Source: an uncultured Aquimarina sp. (GTDB lineage Bacteria; Bacteroidota; Bacteroidia; Flavobacteriales; Flavobacteriaceae). Taken from it: a stretch of DNA of 64,000 bases. Shown here one piece after another: positions 1 to 10,407 of this stretch. Within the stretch, counting starts at the first letter, position 1. The number at the start of each line of letters is the position of its first letter. The notes below the pieces were generated by a model. The model was not told where the DNA came from. It did not search any database and worked only from the letters and a program-made list of their open reading frames with translations. The stretch covers positions 62,001 to 126,000 of the forward strand of contig CANMLS010000003.1 in NCBI GenBank assembly GCA_947498785.1. The letters run 5' to 3'. A program made the translations under genes and the position numbers.

Positions 1-77
1 GTGGTAACCGTTTGATAAAACAAACGCTGCATCAAAGGTAAATCTTGATTAGTTGCTCTAGACACTTCACATTTCAT
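1..77 (-). CDS. Partial CDS, probable GNAT-family acetyltransferase (N-terminus only)
   Basis: An ATG on the minus strand at 75-77 opens a frame that stays open to the window edge, giving 25 codons. The peptide begins MKCEVSRATNQDLPLMQRLF, which resembles the first strand and helix of GNAT N-acetyltransferases (R-x-A-T-x-x-D-L-P). The rest lies outside the window, so substrate and catalytic features cannot be judged. It is upstream-coded relative to argS, with about 135 bases between the argS stop and this start. That it is coding is fairly likely; the family call is inference from a short stretch. Confidence 0.5.
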   Translation of the reverse strand, partial: MKCEVSRATNQDLPLMQRLFYQTVT

Positions 78-214
78 ACTAAAAAAATAAAAACAGAACC
101 TTTAATATAGTAATTATCAATGGTTTTCACCTCATACTTTTAGACAAAAGGAGTAAAAAATCGATAATCTTCATTTTCAAAATTTTAAAGAACTTTAATT
201 TTCATCACATAAAT

Positions 215-1993
215 CTACATTCGTTCGGGGACATTAATTCCTAAAAGCTGAAATGCAGATTTTATTGTACTCCCCACAAAAATTGATAATTGTACTCTAA
301 ATATTTTTTCAGAATCTGTATCTGCTCCAAATATGGATACATTCTGAAAAAATGAGTTATAGCTTTTCACCAAATCATAGGTATAATTTGCCACTATCGC
401 GGGACTAAGTTCATTTGCCGCATTTTGGATAACATCAGGATATAGTTCTAATTGCTTAATAAGTTCCTTTTCTTTTTGCTGTAAATCAAGACCTGTAATT
501 GTGTGAGAATAATCAAAATCAGCTTTACGTAAGATTGCTTGAATACGAGCATATGTATACTGTATAAATGGACCTGTATTCCCTTGAAAATCTACAGATT
601 CTTCTGGATTAAAAAGGATACGTTTTTTGGGATCCACCTTCAAAATGAAATATTTTAAAGCGCCTAAACCAATGGTATGATATACTTCTAATTTATCTTC
701 TTCTGTATATCCTTCTAATTTACCAAGATCTTTAGAAATTTCTCCTGCTGTCTTTGCCATTTCTAAGATCAAATCATCCGCATCGACTACCGTACCTTCT
801 CTACTCTTCATCTTACCACTTGGCAAATCCACCATACCATAGCTTAAATGATGTAAATGTTTCGCCCAATTATATCCTAATTTTTTTAGAATAGCAAATA
901 GCACTTTAAAATGATGGTCTTGCTCATTTCCTACAGTATAAATCATCCCTCCAACATCAGGGTTATCTTCAACACGTTGAATAGCTGTACCAATATCCTG
1001 AGTCATATAAACAGAGGTTCCATCACTGCGCAATACTAATTTATCATCTAGTTTTTCTGTACTAAGATCACACCATACAGATCCATCTTCTTTCTTATAG
1101 AAAATACCTTTTGCCAGACCTTCTTTGATATTATTTTTCCCTAGAAGATAGGTGTTACTTTCATAATAATAGCTATCAAAATCTACTCCAAGAGTCTTAT
1201 ATGTCTGATCAAAGCCCTCATAAACCCATCCATTCATCATTTTCCAAAGTTGAACTACTTCTTCATCTCCAGATTCCCATTTGCGAAGCATTTCCTGAGC
1301 TTTTATCAAAATAGGAGCTTCTTTCTTTGCTTCTTCCTCTGCTTTACCTTCATTGATCAATTGTGTTATTTGATCTTTATAAATTTTATCAAATTTCACA
1401 TAGTAATTACCTACCAGTTTATCCCCTTTAAGATTAGTTGATTCTGGCGTTTCTCCATTTCCATATTCTTGCCACGCAAGCATTGATTTACAAATATGTA
1501 TACCGCGATCATTAATAATCTGAGTTTTATATACGTTTTTACCACTTGCTTTAATAATCTCTGCTACAGAATATCCTAGCAAATTATTTCTTACATGACC
1601 AAGGTGTAAAGGTTTATTTGTATTTGGTGAAGAATACTCCACCATTACGGACGTATCTTCTTTAGAAGGCGTAACAAAACCATAGGATGCATTGTTGCGA
1701 ATACCATTGAAAAACTCAAGGTAATAAGTATCTGAAATGACAAGATTTAGAAACCCTTTCACCACATTAAAATCTATAATTTCATACACATTAGAAACCA
1801 AATATTTTCCGACAGCTTCTCCTATCTGCACAGGGTTTCCTTTTACTACACGTAGCATTGGAAATACTACTACAGTTATATCTCCCTCAAATTCTTTTCG
1901 GGTTGCTTGCAATTCTACAGATTCCAGACCAGCATCATACAACACTTGTATGGCTTCTTTTACTTTTTCTGAAATGGTTTTTTGTAAACTCAT
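215..1993 (-). CDS. argS: Arginyl-tRNA synthetase
   Basis: Class I aminoacyl-tRNA synthetase that charges tRNA-Arg with arginine in the cytosol. The 592-residue length is usual. An N-terminal Add1-type tRNA-binding domain (about 1-110) precedes the HIGH-type motif HLGH at 130-133, within SSPNTNKPLHLGH. The second signature appears as GKMKSREGT in the middle of the protein, the usual ArgRS version of KMSKS. The C-terminal third has the DALR anticodon-binding pattern (GPFIQYTYARIQ) and ends VPERM as is typical. The start ATG follows a TATCTTTG -7 element by about 17 bases. No operon partner is evident. Confidence 0.97.
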   Translation of the reverse strand: MSLQKTISEKVKEAIQVLYDAGLESVELQATRKEFEGDITVVVFPMLRVVKGNPVQIGEAVGKYLVSNVYEIIDFNVVKGFLNLVISDTYYLEFFNGIRNNASYGFVTPSKEDTSVMVEYSSPNTNKPLHLGHVRNNLLGYSVAEIIKASGKNVYKTQIINDRGIHICKSMLAWQEYGNGETPESTNLKGDKLVGNYYVKFDKIYKDQITQLINEGKAEEEAKKEAPILIKAQEMLRKWESGDEEVVQLWKMMNGWVYEGFDQTYKTLGVDFDSYYYESNTYLLGKNNIKEGLAKGIFYKKEDGSVWCDLSTEKLDDKLVLRSDGTSVYMTQDIGTAIQRVEDNPDVGGMIYTVGNEQDHHFKVLFAILKKLGYNWAKHLHHLSYGMVDLPSGKMKSREGTVVDADDLILEMAKTAGEISKDLGKLEGYTEEDKLEVYHTIGLGALKYFILKVDPKKRILFNPEESVDFQGNTGPFIQYTYARIQAILRKADFDYSHTITGLDLQQKEKELIKQLELYPDVIQNAANELSPAIVANYTYDLVKSYNSFFQNVSIFGADTDSEKIFRVQLSIFVGSTIKSAFQLLGINVPERM

Positions 1994-2010
1994 CTTCTAA
2001 AATTAAGCTG

Positions 2011-2018
2011 CAAAGATA
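2011..2018 (-). promoter_or_regulatory. -7 promoter element of argS (TATCTTTG)
   Basis: Minus-strand TATCTTTG matches the Bacteroidota -7 consensus TAnnTTTG and lies 18 bases upstream of the argS ATG. The expected upstream TTG is only approximated (GTG at the right distance). Transcription would begin close to the start codon. Confidence 0.5.
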
Positions 2019-2407
2019 ATAGAAATTATAGTGTCTCCACAGGTGTTCTGCTTCATTTCGCTATATTCTAAATAAATAAATGTTAGTCAATAACTCCTAT
2101 AAAAATCCTGAGTTAATCATAAAGATAAATCACGAAGTTAGCTCTCCAAAACTTCATGCAACTAAAAAACAGTATCCAAATATGAAACTTACCTGTTTTT
2201 TACAACACACTCAAAAACTATAGTATATTATTATTTATCAAACACTTACAAAGTAAAAACCAAAGAACACCCATACCATTCTTATATAAAATTACTGAAA
2301 TACGAAATTGAACTATAAACAGTCCTTATAACATCTAGGATTTCTAGAAAATCAAAAAAATAATTTCATGTATCCAAGTTAATTTCTTCGTACCTTATAC
2401 ATTAAAA
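2019..2407. other. Intergenic region between divergent argS and the DUF2867 gene
   Basis: About 390 AT-rich bases between two divergent genes. I see no open frame with coding character, no tRNA-like fold and no strong hairpin. It presumably carries both promoters; upstream of 2408 the sequence TACCTTAT is only a partial match to the -7 consensus. Confidence 0.5.
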
Positions 2408-3829
2408 ATGCGAATTCTTCTTACTGGAACCAATGGATATATTGGAATGCGACTTCTACCTTTACTTCTAAACGCCGGGCATACAGTAATATGTTGTGTT
2501 AGAGATCAGAATAGACTTTCTATCGATCAAGAGGTCAAAGAAAAAGTCAAAATCGTCGAAATAGATTTTTTAAACACACCCGACACTTCAGTATTACCCA
2601 AGGATATAGACGCAGCTTATTATCTAATTCACTCCATGAGTTCTTCCACCAGTGATTTTGATAAAAAGGAAGAGGTTTCTGCAAAAAACTTCAATATTTA
2701 TGTTAAGCATATCAATATAAAGCAAGTAATCTATCTAAGTGGTATTGTTAATGAGAAAAATTTATCTAAACATTTATGGTCAAGAAAAAATGTCGAAGAG
2801 ACATTATACAAAGGAAATTACAACCTCACCGTCTTACGCTCGGGTATCATCGTTGGTTCTGGCAGTTCTTCTTTTGAAATCATTAGAGATTTATGTGAAA
2901 AGCTGCCTGTAATGATTACTCCAAAATGGGTAAATACCAAAACTCAACCTATTTCAATTAGAGATGTACTTAATTTTATGGTTGGTGTTCTTGGAAATTC
3001 TAAATGCTATAATGAATCATATGATATTAGTGGGCCAGATGTACTGACTTATCGAGAAATGTTAATGCAATATGCCAAAGTAAGAGGAATTCGATTGTAT
3101 ATTATCACATTACCTATCATGACTCCCAAATTATCCTCATATTGGTTATATTTTGTTACTTCAACTTCATATAAATTAGCATTAAACCTAGTAGATAGCA
3201 TGAGTATTCCTGTAATAGCAAAGGATAAACGTCTTCAAAAAATTTTAGACATTTCACCAATAACGTATGATAGATCTTTAGAATTAGCGTTTATAAAAAT
3301 AGAACAAAATCAGGTTGTCTCCAGCTGGAAAGATTCTATGATTAGTGGGCGTTTTAAAAAAGATATTCAAAAATATATTACTGTTCCTAGACGTGGTTGT
3401 TTTAAAGATCAAAAAAAGATTAAACTAATAAACTCAGAAAAAGCATTAAACCGTATATGGGCAATCGGAGGAGAGACAGGTTGGTATTACGGAAACTGGA
3501 TGTGGAAAATAAGAGGATATTTTGATAAATTTTTTGGAGGAGTAGGTTTACGAAGAGGGCGAACACACCCTGATGAAATATTTTCTGGAGATGCTTTGGA
3601 TTTTTGGAGAGTACTTGTAGCTGATAAAAAAAATATGCGTTTATTATTATTTGCAGAAATGAGAGTCCCTGGTGAAGCATGGTTAGAATTTGATATCGAT
3701 AAAAATAATATACTATATCAAACAGCCACTTTTAGACCCAAAGGAATTTGGGGAAGATTATATTGGTATTCTATGATTCCTTTTCATTATTTTATTTTTG
3801 GAGGTATGATTCGTAAAATTGCTACTTAA
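2408..3829 (+). CDS. SDR/NAD(P)H-binding protein with C-terminal DUF2867 domain
   Basis: A 473-residue cytosolic protein of the atypical short-chain dehydrogenase type. It begins with a Rossmann fold whose nucleotide-binding loop GTNGYIG is at residues 7-13; the segment to about 300 is NmrA/YbjT-like. The C-terminal part (about 350-470) has the DUF2867 signature: GGETGWYYGNWMWKIRG followed by GVGLRRGRTHPDE. Substrate and reaction are unknown; related proteins are annotated only as NAD(P)-binding. It is transcribed alone, 86 bases ahead of a separate lipoprotein gene. Confidence 0.85.
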   Translation: MRILLTGTNGYIGMRLLPLLLNAGHTVICCVRDQNRLSIDQEVKEKVKIVEIDFLNTPDTSVLPKDIDAAYYLIHSMSSSTSDFDKKEEVSAKNFNIYVKHINIKQVIYLSGIVNEKNLSKHLWSRKNVEETLYKGNYNLTVLRSGIIVGSGSSSFEIIRDLCEKLPVMITPKWVNTKTQPISIRDVLNFMVGVLGNSKCYNESYDISGPDVLTYREMLMQYAKVRGIRLYIITLPIMTPKLSSYWLYFVTSTSYKLALNLVDSMSIPVIAKDKRLQKILDISPITYDRSLELAFIKIEQNQVVSSWKDSMISGRFKKDIQKYITVPRRGCFKDQKKIKLINSEKALNRIWAIGGETGWYYGNWMWKIRGYFDKFFGGVGLRRGRTHPDEIFSGDALDFWRVLVADKKNMRLLLFAEMRVPGEAWLEFDIDKNNILYQTATFRPKGIWGRLYWYSMIPFHYFIFGGMIRKIAT

Positions 3830-3915
3830 AGTTAATTATACTAGGACAAAGTGCTATTTTTTGTCGATAAATTACGCTTTTTTTACATTTTTTCATATAT
3901 TTAATAAAAAACTAT

Positions 3916-4542
3916 ATGAAAAAAATTTCATCAATTATTTTTCTATTCTTTGTATTTTATTCTTGTAATTCTAATCGAATAAAAGATATTGAATTACATA
4001 ATTTGACTACATTAATGATTGGTGAATTCTCTAATAAAGAACAAGCAAAGCAAGATAATAGTTTCCCGAATTCACTTATGATCAATGTAAGAATATGGAA
4101 AAACAAACCAGGATATTGGATATATTCTGAATTATCAGATGCAAGCGAAAATAACATTGTAGTACATAGTCAACGAATAATAAATTATGAGAGAATAGAT
4201 TCAATCACTTTTAAAAGTACAGGATATAGAATTCCTAATGAAAAAGACTATCAATCTCCTTGGAAAAATATAGGAGTTTTTGATAAACTGACCCTAGACA
4301 GTTTGCAAATTAGAAATGGATGTGAAGTATATTTTAAGAAAAAAACTTCAACAATATATTCTGGAAAAACAAATAATGAATTATGCTCTAGTAGTGTTGA
4401 TTATATAAATTATATCTCTAGTTCTTTTGTGGTCAGTAAAGATAAAATATCTATTTGGACAAGAGGGTATGACAAAAAAGGAAAGCAAGTCTGGGGGAAA
4501 ATTAGAGGTCCATACAAATATAAAAGGTTAGCAGAAAATTGA
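3916..4542 (+). CDS. CpcT/CpeT-like lipoprotein
   Basis: A 208-residue lipoprotein: a hydrophobic signal followed by the lipobox FYSC with the cysteine at residue 17. The mature part follows the CpcT/CpeT (chromophore lyase) family pattern: GEFSNKEQAKQD near the start, GCEVYFKK and YSGKTNNELC in the middle, and WTRGYDKKGKQVWGKIRGPY at the end. In cyanobacteria this family attaches bilins to phycobiliproteins, but a flavobacterium has no phycobilisome, so the role here is unknown. It is convergent with the Rrf2 gene, 30 bases apart. Confidence 0.8.
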   Translation: MKKISSIIFLFFVFYSCNSNRIKDIELHNLTTLMIGEFSNKEQAKQDNSFPNSLMINVRIWKNKPGYWIYSELSDASENNIVVHSQRIINYERIDSITFKSTGYRIPNEKDYQSPWKNIGVFDKLTLDSLQIRNGCEVYFKKKTSTIYSGKTNNELCSSSVDYINYISSSFVVSKDKISIWTRGYDKKGKQVWGKIRGPYKYKRLAEN

Positions 4543-4572
4543 AGTGGCTTAAACCATTTCATTGAGATAACA

Positions 4573-4983
4573 TCAATTTACAAAATCCGACAAGGTTTTA
4601 TTTTCCAAAACCTTAAGCGTATTATCTCTTACTTCTATCATAACCCTATGAACAGCACACTTATCTTCATCTGGGCAATCACCGCACTTTTCATAAAAAT
4701 TAAGACTTACACAAGGAAGCATAGCAATAGGTCCTTCTAAAACTCTAATCACAGAAGCCATTGTTATCTCTTTAGGCTCCTTAATCAAATAATAACCACC
4801 TCCTTTACCTTTTTTTGATCCCAAGAATCCTGTTTTTCTCAACGTCAATAAAATACTCTCCAAAAACTTTTGAGAAATATTCTCACTAACTGCTATTTCA
4901 GATATTAAAACCGGATGTTCGCATCTTTTTCTTGCAATATATGTTAACGCTTTTAAGCCATATTTTGTTTTTTTTGAAAGCAT
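4573..4983 (-). CDS. Rrf2-family transcriptional regulator
   Basis: A 136-residue winged-helix regulator beginning MLSKKTKYGLKALTYIA, the Rrf2 family opening. The recognition helix region (ISEIAVSENISQKFLE) and wing (GSKKGKGGGYYL) are intact. Four cysteines follow: C91, C100, C103 and C109, which fits an Fe-S-binding sensor like IscR or NsrR, though the spacing differs from E. coli IscR. The target genes are not evident; the closest downstream gene on the same strand lies elsewhere, and the upstream neighbour ctlX reads toward it. It is a likely redox or iron-sulfur sensor by family knowledge only. Confidence 0.9.
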   Translation of the reverse strand: MLSKKTKYGLKALTYIARKRCEHPVLISEIAVSENISQKFLESILLTLRKTGFLGSKKGKGGGYYLIKEPKEITMASVIRVLEGPIAMLPCVSLNFYEKCGDCPDEDKCAVHRVMIEVRDNTLKVLENKTLSDFVN

Positions 4984-5102
4984 ATTTTATTTATTTCACT
5001 TAAACTCATTCCCGATTTTTCTTATCCAAATAAATATTTGTATGTAGTCTTATAGTAATAGTAAAAAAGTATATTTAAAAAATACTCTAATACACTTTAA
5101 TT

Positions 5103-6041
5103 CTACATGCCTTTTTTTGGAAGAAAAACTTCAGCCATCATGCAACGTGCACTTCCTCCACCCAAAGTTTCAATAGTATCGAGATCACTATATAAGATTG
5201 CACAATGCTTTTCTATCTTAGTTATCTGATCTTTGCTTAAACTTTTAAATGCGGCAGATGACATCACAAGATAACGTTTATCTCCCGAACCTACAACTTG
5301 AAGCATGTTACCTGCAAAATTGTTAACCTGATCTTCTGTAATTACTATAATATCTTTTTCGTCTTTCTTTAGATGATCAATAAGGTTTTTTCGTTCTTTC
5401 TTATCGTCTATACAATTAAGACACACTACAGCAAACGTCTCTCCTATCCCCATCATCACATTGGTATGATAGATTGGAAGTCTTTTTTTACCAACAGTTT
5501 GATATGCTGTAAAAACCACTGGCGTATACTCAAAATCCTCACAAAATTCGATAAATAATCCTTCATCAGCACGAGCAGATAAAGCACAATAAGCTGTTCT
5601 ATTTACTCTATCTAACACAATACTCCCTGTACCTTCGAGAAATAGCTCTTCCTCTTCTGCAGATGTATAATCTACTATATTTTTTATTTCAAAACCAGAA
5701 GCTTCTATCTGATTCAAAACCTCTGGTTTACGCTCTTTTCTTCTATTAATAGCAAACATTGGATATAGCCCAACATCTCCATTTTCATGGAAAGACACCC
5801 AATTATTAGGAAAAATAGAATCCGGAGTGTCATTTCTTGGGTCATCGTCAATCACAATAACCTGAACTCCTATTTTTTTTAACGAAGCAACAAATTGATC
5901 AAATTCTTGCTGCGCTTTTATATTAGCCTCCTCTGCAACAATACCAGTATTTTCTTGGTAATAATTGTTTACAGCCGTTTGCTCATTCATCCTAAACTGC
6001 ACTGGACGAATCATAACTATGGTATTGGTTACTTGTTTCAT
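5103..6041 (-). CDS. ctlX: Citrulline utilization hydrolase-type amidinotransferase-fold protein (CtlX family)
   Basis: A 312-residue guanidino-group modifying enzyme of the pentein fold. It starts TNTIVMIRPVQFRMNEQTA, typical of CtlX proteins, and carries the acidic loop FLEGTGSIVLD, the histidine motif YHTNVMMGIG and the C-terminal nucleophile in GGGSARCMMAEVF (C300). These are the Asp/Glu, His and Cys of the deiminase/hydrolase triad. The family name reflects a proposed role in citrulline or arginine breakdown; the exact substrate cannot be told from sequence. The next gene on the strand, at 6339-7256, encodes a second pentein-fold enzyme. Confidence 0.85.
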   Translation of the reverse strand: MKQVTNTIVMIRPVQFRMNEQTAVNNYYQENTGIVAEEANIKAQQEFDQFVASLKKIGVQVIVIDDDPRNDTPDSIFPNNWVSFHENGDVGLYPMFAINRRKERKPEVLNQIEASGFEIKNIVDYTSAEEEELFLEGTGSIVLDRVNRTAYCALSARADEGLFIEFCEDFEYTPVVFTAYQTVGKKRLPIYHTNVMMGIGETFAVVCLNCIDDKKERKNLIDHLKKDEKDIIVITEDQVNNFAGNMLQVVGSGDKRYLVMSSAAFKSLSKDQITKIEKHCAILYSDLDTIETLGGGSARCMMAEVFLPKKGM

Positions 6042-6338
6042 CTGTATTAAATATCTTTTTAAGATCTGAAATAGATTACAATTATTACAATTCTAAATTA
6101 TTTACTACGTAACAGCATATATACTTAATCTGTTGTGTATTTAACTATTCTTCAAATCAAATCCCTTAAATTTAAGTGCTTCAACCCGAGCAACTATTGG
6201 GAAAGAAGTGTATCTACAATAGCGTTTTTTATTCAAAATCCTATTCTAGATACAGCTTATCTTTATTTCATTACCATAAAACACTCGAATTAATGTTTTT
6301 TTACATTAATTTTTCTAAATGCACAACAAGTTATTTTA

Positions 6339-7256
6339 CTAATCTCTTACCAATGGCATCGTAGAACAACGTAATAACCCCTCTTGTTTTGCAATTTCCG
6401 CATAAGGAACTTCTTCTACCGTGATATTTTGACTTCGCATCCAGGTATTTAATCTTGTAAAATTCTTTTCTGAAATGACAACATCTTCTGCTATAGAAAA
6501 AATATTCGAATTCATGTTATACATTTCATCCTTATCAATATGAAAAAGGTTTTCATTACCAAATAGATCGACTAGATATTCATAGTCTGATACATTTCTA
6601 AAACCTTCTTTATGAATGATCGCTTTATTGCTTCCGACAGGCTGAAAACAACAATCCAAATGCAGTGCATTATCTCTTGGATCTTTCATTGATTTATTAA
6701 GATCAAATTCTTTGACTATTTTGTTTTGAAAAAGAGATTGTATATAAGCAACTCCTTTCATATTTGTTCTGGCAACAATACAATCTGGGTAATCATCACC
6801 TTTATAAGTTCCAATAAATATATGATCATTATGCATCATTATATCTCCTCCTTCAAAGTGAATAGTTTCAGATGGAGCCTTATAGACTTTATCTGGATTT
6901 ATTTCATTTATAACATATTGAATTGCCTTGATTTCTTTTTCTCTATGAGGAAGAATATTGGATTTGATAAATTTATCTTCTATCACAAAAGCAATATCTC
7001 TTGCAAAGATTTGATTGTAATCCTTTATTACATCTGGGCGATACACTTTTACATTATATTTTTCAAAGACCTTAGCCACTGATTCCATTTCTTCAATCAT
7101 AGCTAATTCTTTTGGATAAGTTCCTGCTTTTATATGTTCAATAGACTTAGGATCATAAGCTTCTTCTATTTTTGGAATAGCACCATTACTTCTCGCTGTT
7201 CCTAGAATCACAGCTCTTAATCTAGAAGTTTCATTCTGTATATTTAGTTGCAACAA
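6339..7256 (-). CDS. Arginine deiminase / dimethylargininase-like protein
   Basis: A 305-residue pentein-fold protein related to arginine deiminase and dimethylarginine dimethylaminohydrolase. Visible active-site motifs are HFEGGDIMMHND, LHLDCCFQPVG and the nucleophile near the end, LLRCSTMPLVR (C297). The N-terminal NETSRLRAVILG is typical. It probably hydrolyses a guanidino compound such as arginine or a methylarginine, giving citrulline, but the substrate is inference. It has its own promoter (7303-7331) and precedes ctlX with a 297-base gap, so the two may be separate transcripts. It is shorter than classical bacterial ArcA (about 410 residues). Confidence 0.85.
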   Translation of the reverse strand: MLQLNIQNETSRLRAVILGTARSNGAIPKIEEAYDPKSIEHIKAGTYPKELAMIEEMESVAKVFEKYNVKVYRPDVIKDYNQIFARDIAFVIEDKFIKSNILPHREKEIKAIQYVINEINPDKVYKAPSETIHFEGGDIMMHNDHIFIGTYKGDDYPDCIVARTNMKGVAYIQSLFQNKIVKEFDLNKSMKDPRDNALHLDCCFQPVGSNKAIIHKEGFRNVSDYEYLVDLFGNENLFHIDKDEMYNMNSNIFSIAEDVVISEKNFTRLNTWMRSQNITVEEVPYAEIAKQEGLLRCSTMPLVRD

Positions 7257-7302
7257 AATAAGTTTTTAAGTGTAAATAATTATGTTAATCTGAGTAGTTA
7301 GA

Positions 7303-7331
7303 CAAATATATAAATAGACAATCTCTGACAA
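7303..7331 (-). promoter_or_regulatory. Promoter of the arginine-deiminase-like gene
   Basis: Minus strand: TTG (7329-7331), an 18-base spacer, then TATATTTG (7303-7310), a full match to the Bacteroidota consensus. It is about 47 bases upstream of the ATG at 7256. Confidence 0.7.
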
Positions 7332-7415
7332 CCAATTTCACACAAAAAAATACCAATTATTTTACAAAATTCAAAAAATAAACATCTAAGAAGAAGCACA
7401 TCTTGTCGATTCATC

Positions 7416-7447
7416 AAAAAAAAGGCGTTGAATATAAACTCAACGCC
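7416..7447 (-). terminator. Rho-independent terminator of gltA
   Basis: On the minus strand GGCGTTGA, an 8-base loop and TCAACGCC form an 8-bp stem, followed directly by eight T. It lies 26 bases past the gltA stop. Confidence 0.9.
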
Positions 7448-7472
7448 CTGTAATCGTAGTACTATATAGACC

Positions 7473-8759
7473 TTAACGTTCTGATACTTTTTTGAACGTT
7501 CTATGATTTTCTCCAATGTATATTTGTCTTGGTCTTCCGATTGGTTCTTTACGAAGGCGCATTTCTCTCCATTGAGCAATCCATCCTGGTAATCTACCTA
7601 AAGCAAACATTACTGTAAACATTTCTGTCGGAATACCTAATGCTCTATAGATAATACCAGAATAAAAATCTACATTAGGGTACAGTTTTCTTTGTACAAA
7701 ATACTCATCCTCCAAAGCAACAGAAGATAATCCCTTAGCAATATCAAGAACAGGATCTTCTATACCCAAATCACCTAATACTTCTTCTGCGGATTTTTTA
7801 ATAATCTTAGCCCTTGGGTCAAAATTCTTGTATACTCTGTGCCCAAATCCCATTAAACGGAAAGGATCACTTTTATCTTTTGCTTTATTTATATATTTTG
7901 CTGTATCCCCTCCATCTTCTCTAATAGCTTCTAACATTTCTATAACTGCCTGATTTGCACCACCATGAAGAGGCCCCCAAAGTGCAGATATACCAGCAGA
8001 CAATGATGCAAATAATCCTGCATGAGAAGAACCTACTATTCTCACTGTTGAGGTTGAACAATTTTGTTCATGATCTGCATGAAGGATTAGTAATTTATCA
8101 AGCGCATCATAGATCAATTTGTTTGGTTCATATGCTTTATTAGGCCTTGCAAACATCATTTTATGAAGATTCTCTACATAACCTAATGAATTATCTCCAT
8201 AATCCAATGGCAAGCTTTTTCTTTTTCTCATTGTCCAAGCTGCAAGCACAGGAAATTTTGCCAATATTTTCACTATTGCATCGTACATTTCTTCATCAGA
8301 ATCAACATCAACAGATCCTGGATTAAAAGCTATTAATGCACTTGTCAAAGAAGATAACACTCCCATTGGATGAGCACTCTTAGGAAACCCGTCCAAGATC
8401 TTTTTCATATCTTCATCTACATGAGACTCTTCTTTAATATCTTTATCGAATTTTTCTAATTGCTCCGCAGTAGGCAATTCTCCAAAAATTAATAGGTAAG
8501 CAACTTCTAAAAAATCAGCCTTTTCTGCTAATTCTTCGATAGAATATCCTCGATATCTTAAGATTCCTTTTTCTCCATCGAGAAAAGTAATAGCACTCTC
8601 ACAGCTTCCAGTGTTTTTATACCCAGGATCAATTGTAGTAACTCCATTAGTCACCCCCCTAAGTGCTTTAATATCAATCCCTAATTCATTCTCTGTTCCT
8701 TCTATTATTGGGAACTCATACCTATTACCGTCGATTTCTAACGTAGCTGTTTTTGACAT
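7473..8759 (-). CDS. gltA: Citrate synthase
   Basis: Condenses acetyl-CoA and oxaloacetate to citrate at the entry of the TCA cycle. The 428-residue length matches the hexameric type II (Gram-negative) form. Catalytic residues are visible: H265 in GPLHGGANQ, H307 in GFGHRVYKN and D364 in NVDFYSGI. The N-terminal small domain (about 1-60) present in type II enzymes is kept. It sits between enolase and the arginine enzymes but is bounded by terminators at 8878-8910 and 7416-7447, so it is probably transcribed alone. Confidence 0.97.
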   Translation of the reverse strand: MSKTATLEIDGNRYEFPIIEGTENELGIDIKALRGVTNGVTTIDPGYKNTGSCESAITFLDGEKGILRYRGYSIEELAEKADFLEVAYLLIFGELPTAEQLEKFDKDIKEESHVDEDMKKILDGFPKSAHPMGVLSSLTSALIAFNPGSVDVDSDEEMYDAIVKILAKFPVLAAWTMRKRKSLPLDYGDNSLGYVENLHKMMFARPNKAYEPNKLIYDALDKLLILHADHEQNCSTSTVRIVGSSHAGLFASLSAGISALWGPLHGGANQAVIEMLEAIREDGGDTAKYINKAKDKSDPFRLMGFGHRVYKNFDPRAKIIKKSAEEVLGDLGIEDPVLDIAKGLSSVALEDEYFVQRKLYPNVDFYSGIIYRALGIPTEMFTVMFALGRLPGWIAQWREMRLRKEPIGRPRQIYIGENHRTFKKVSER

Positions 8760-8877
8760 GTGATTATTTTAGAATTTTGCTATTATTGTAGATTCGCTAA
8801 ATTACGAAATATAGTGTTAATATGTTATTAATCGTAAGATGATTTTCACACTTACAATCAATTTCTTAAATTATTCC

Positions 8878-8910
8878 AAAAAAGTGGCTATCTTTTCAAA
8901 CAGCCACTTT
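8878..8910 (-). terminator. Rho-independent terminator of eno
   Basis: Minus strand: AAAGTGGCT pairs with AGCCACTTT around a 12-base loop (9-bp stem), and the T-run continues past the stem. It starts 22 bases past the enolase stop and separates eno from gltA. Confidence 0.9.
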
Positions 8911-8931
8911 TATTACAATTTATATATTGTA

Positions 8932-10230
<1,299 letters not shown>

Positions 10231-10407
10231 TTATTTTGTTGGATAATTTTAATTCTTCGCAATATACAAAACCAGCAAACTTTAATCCCTTCAAAAAAGT
10301 CTTAATTTACTAGCAAAACCATAATACTAAAGCCAAGTTATCAACTATAACGTTATAGAATAATAGCTTATAAAAAAGCTTTATAAATCATTTAAATAAT
10401 CCAAGTT

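Noticed and set aside
6176..6364. A 62-codon plus-strand frame between ctlX and the arginine-deiminase-like gene
   Set aside because: Composition is low-complexity Tyr/Phe/Ser, and it overlaps the end of the real gene on the other strand.
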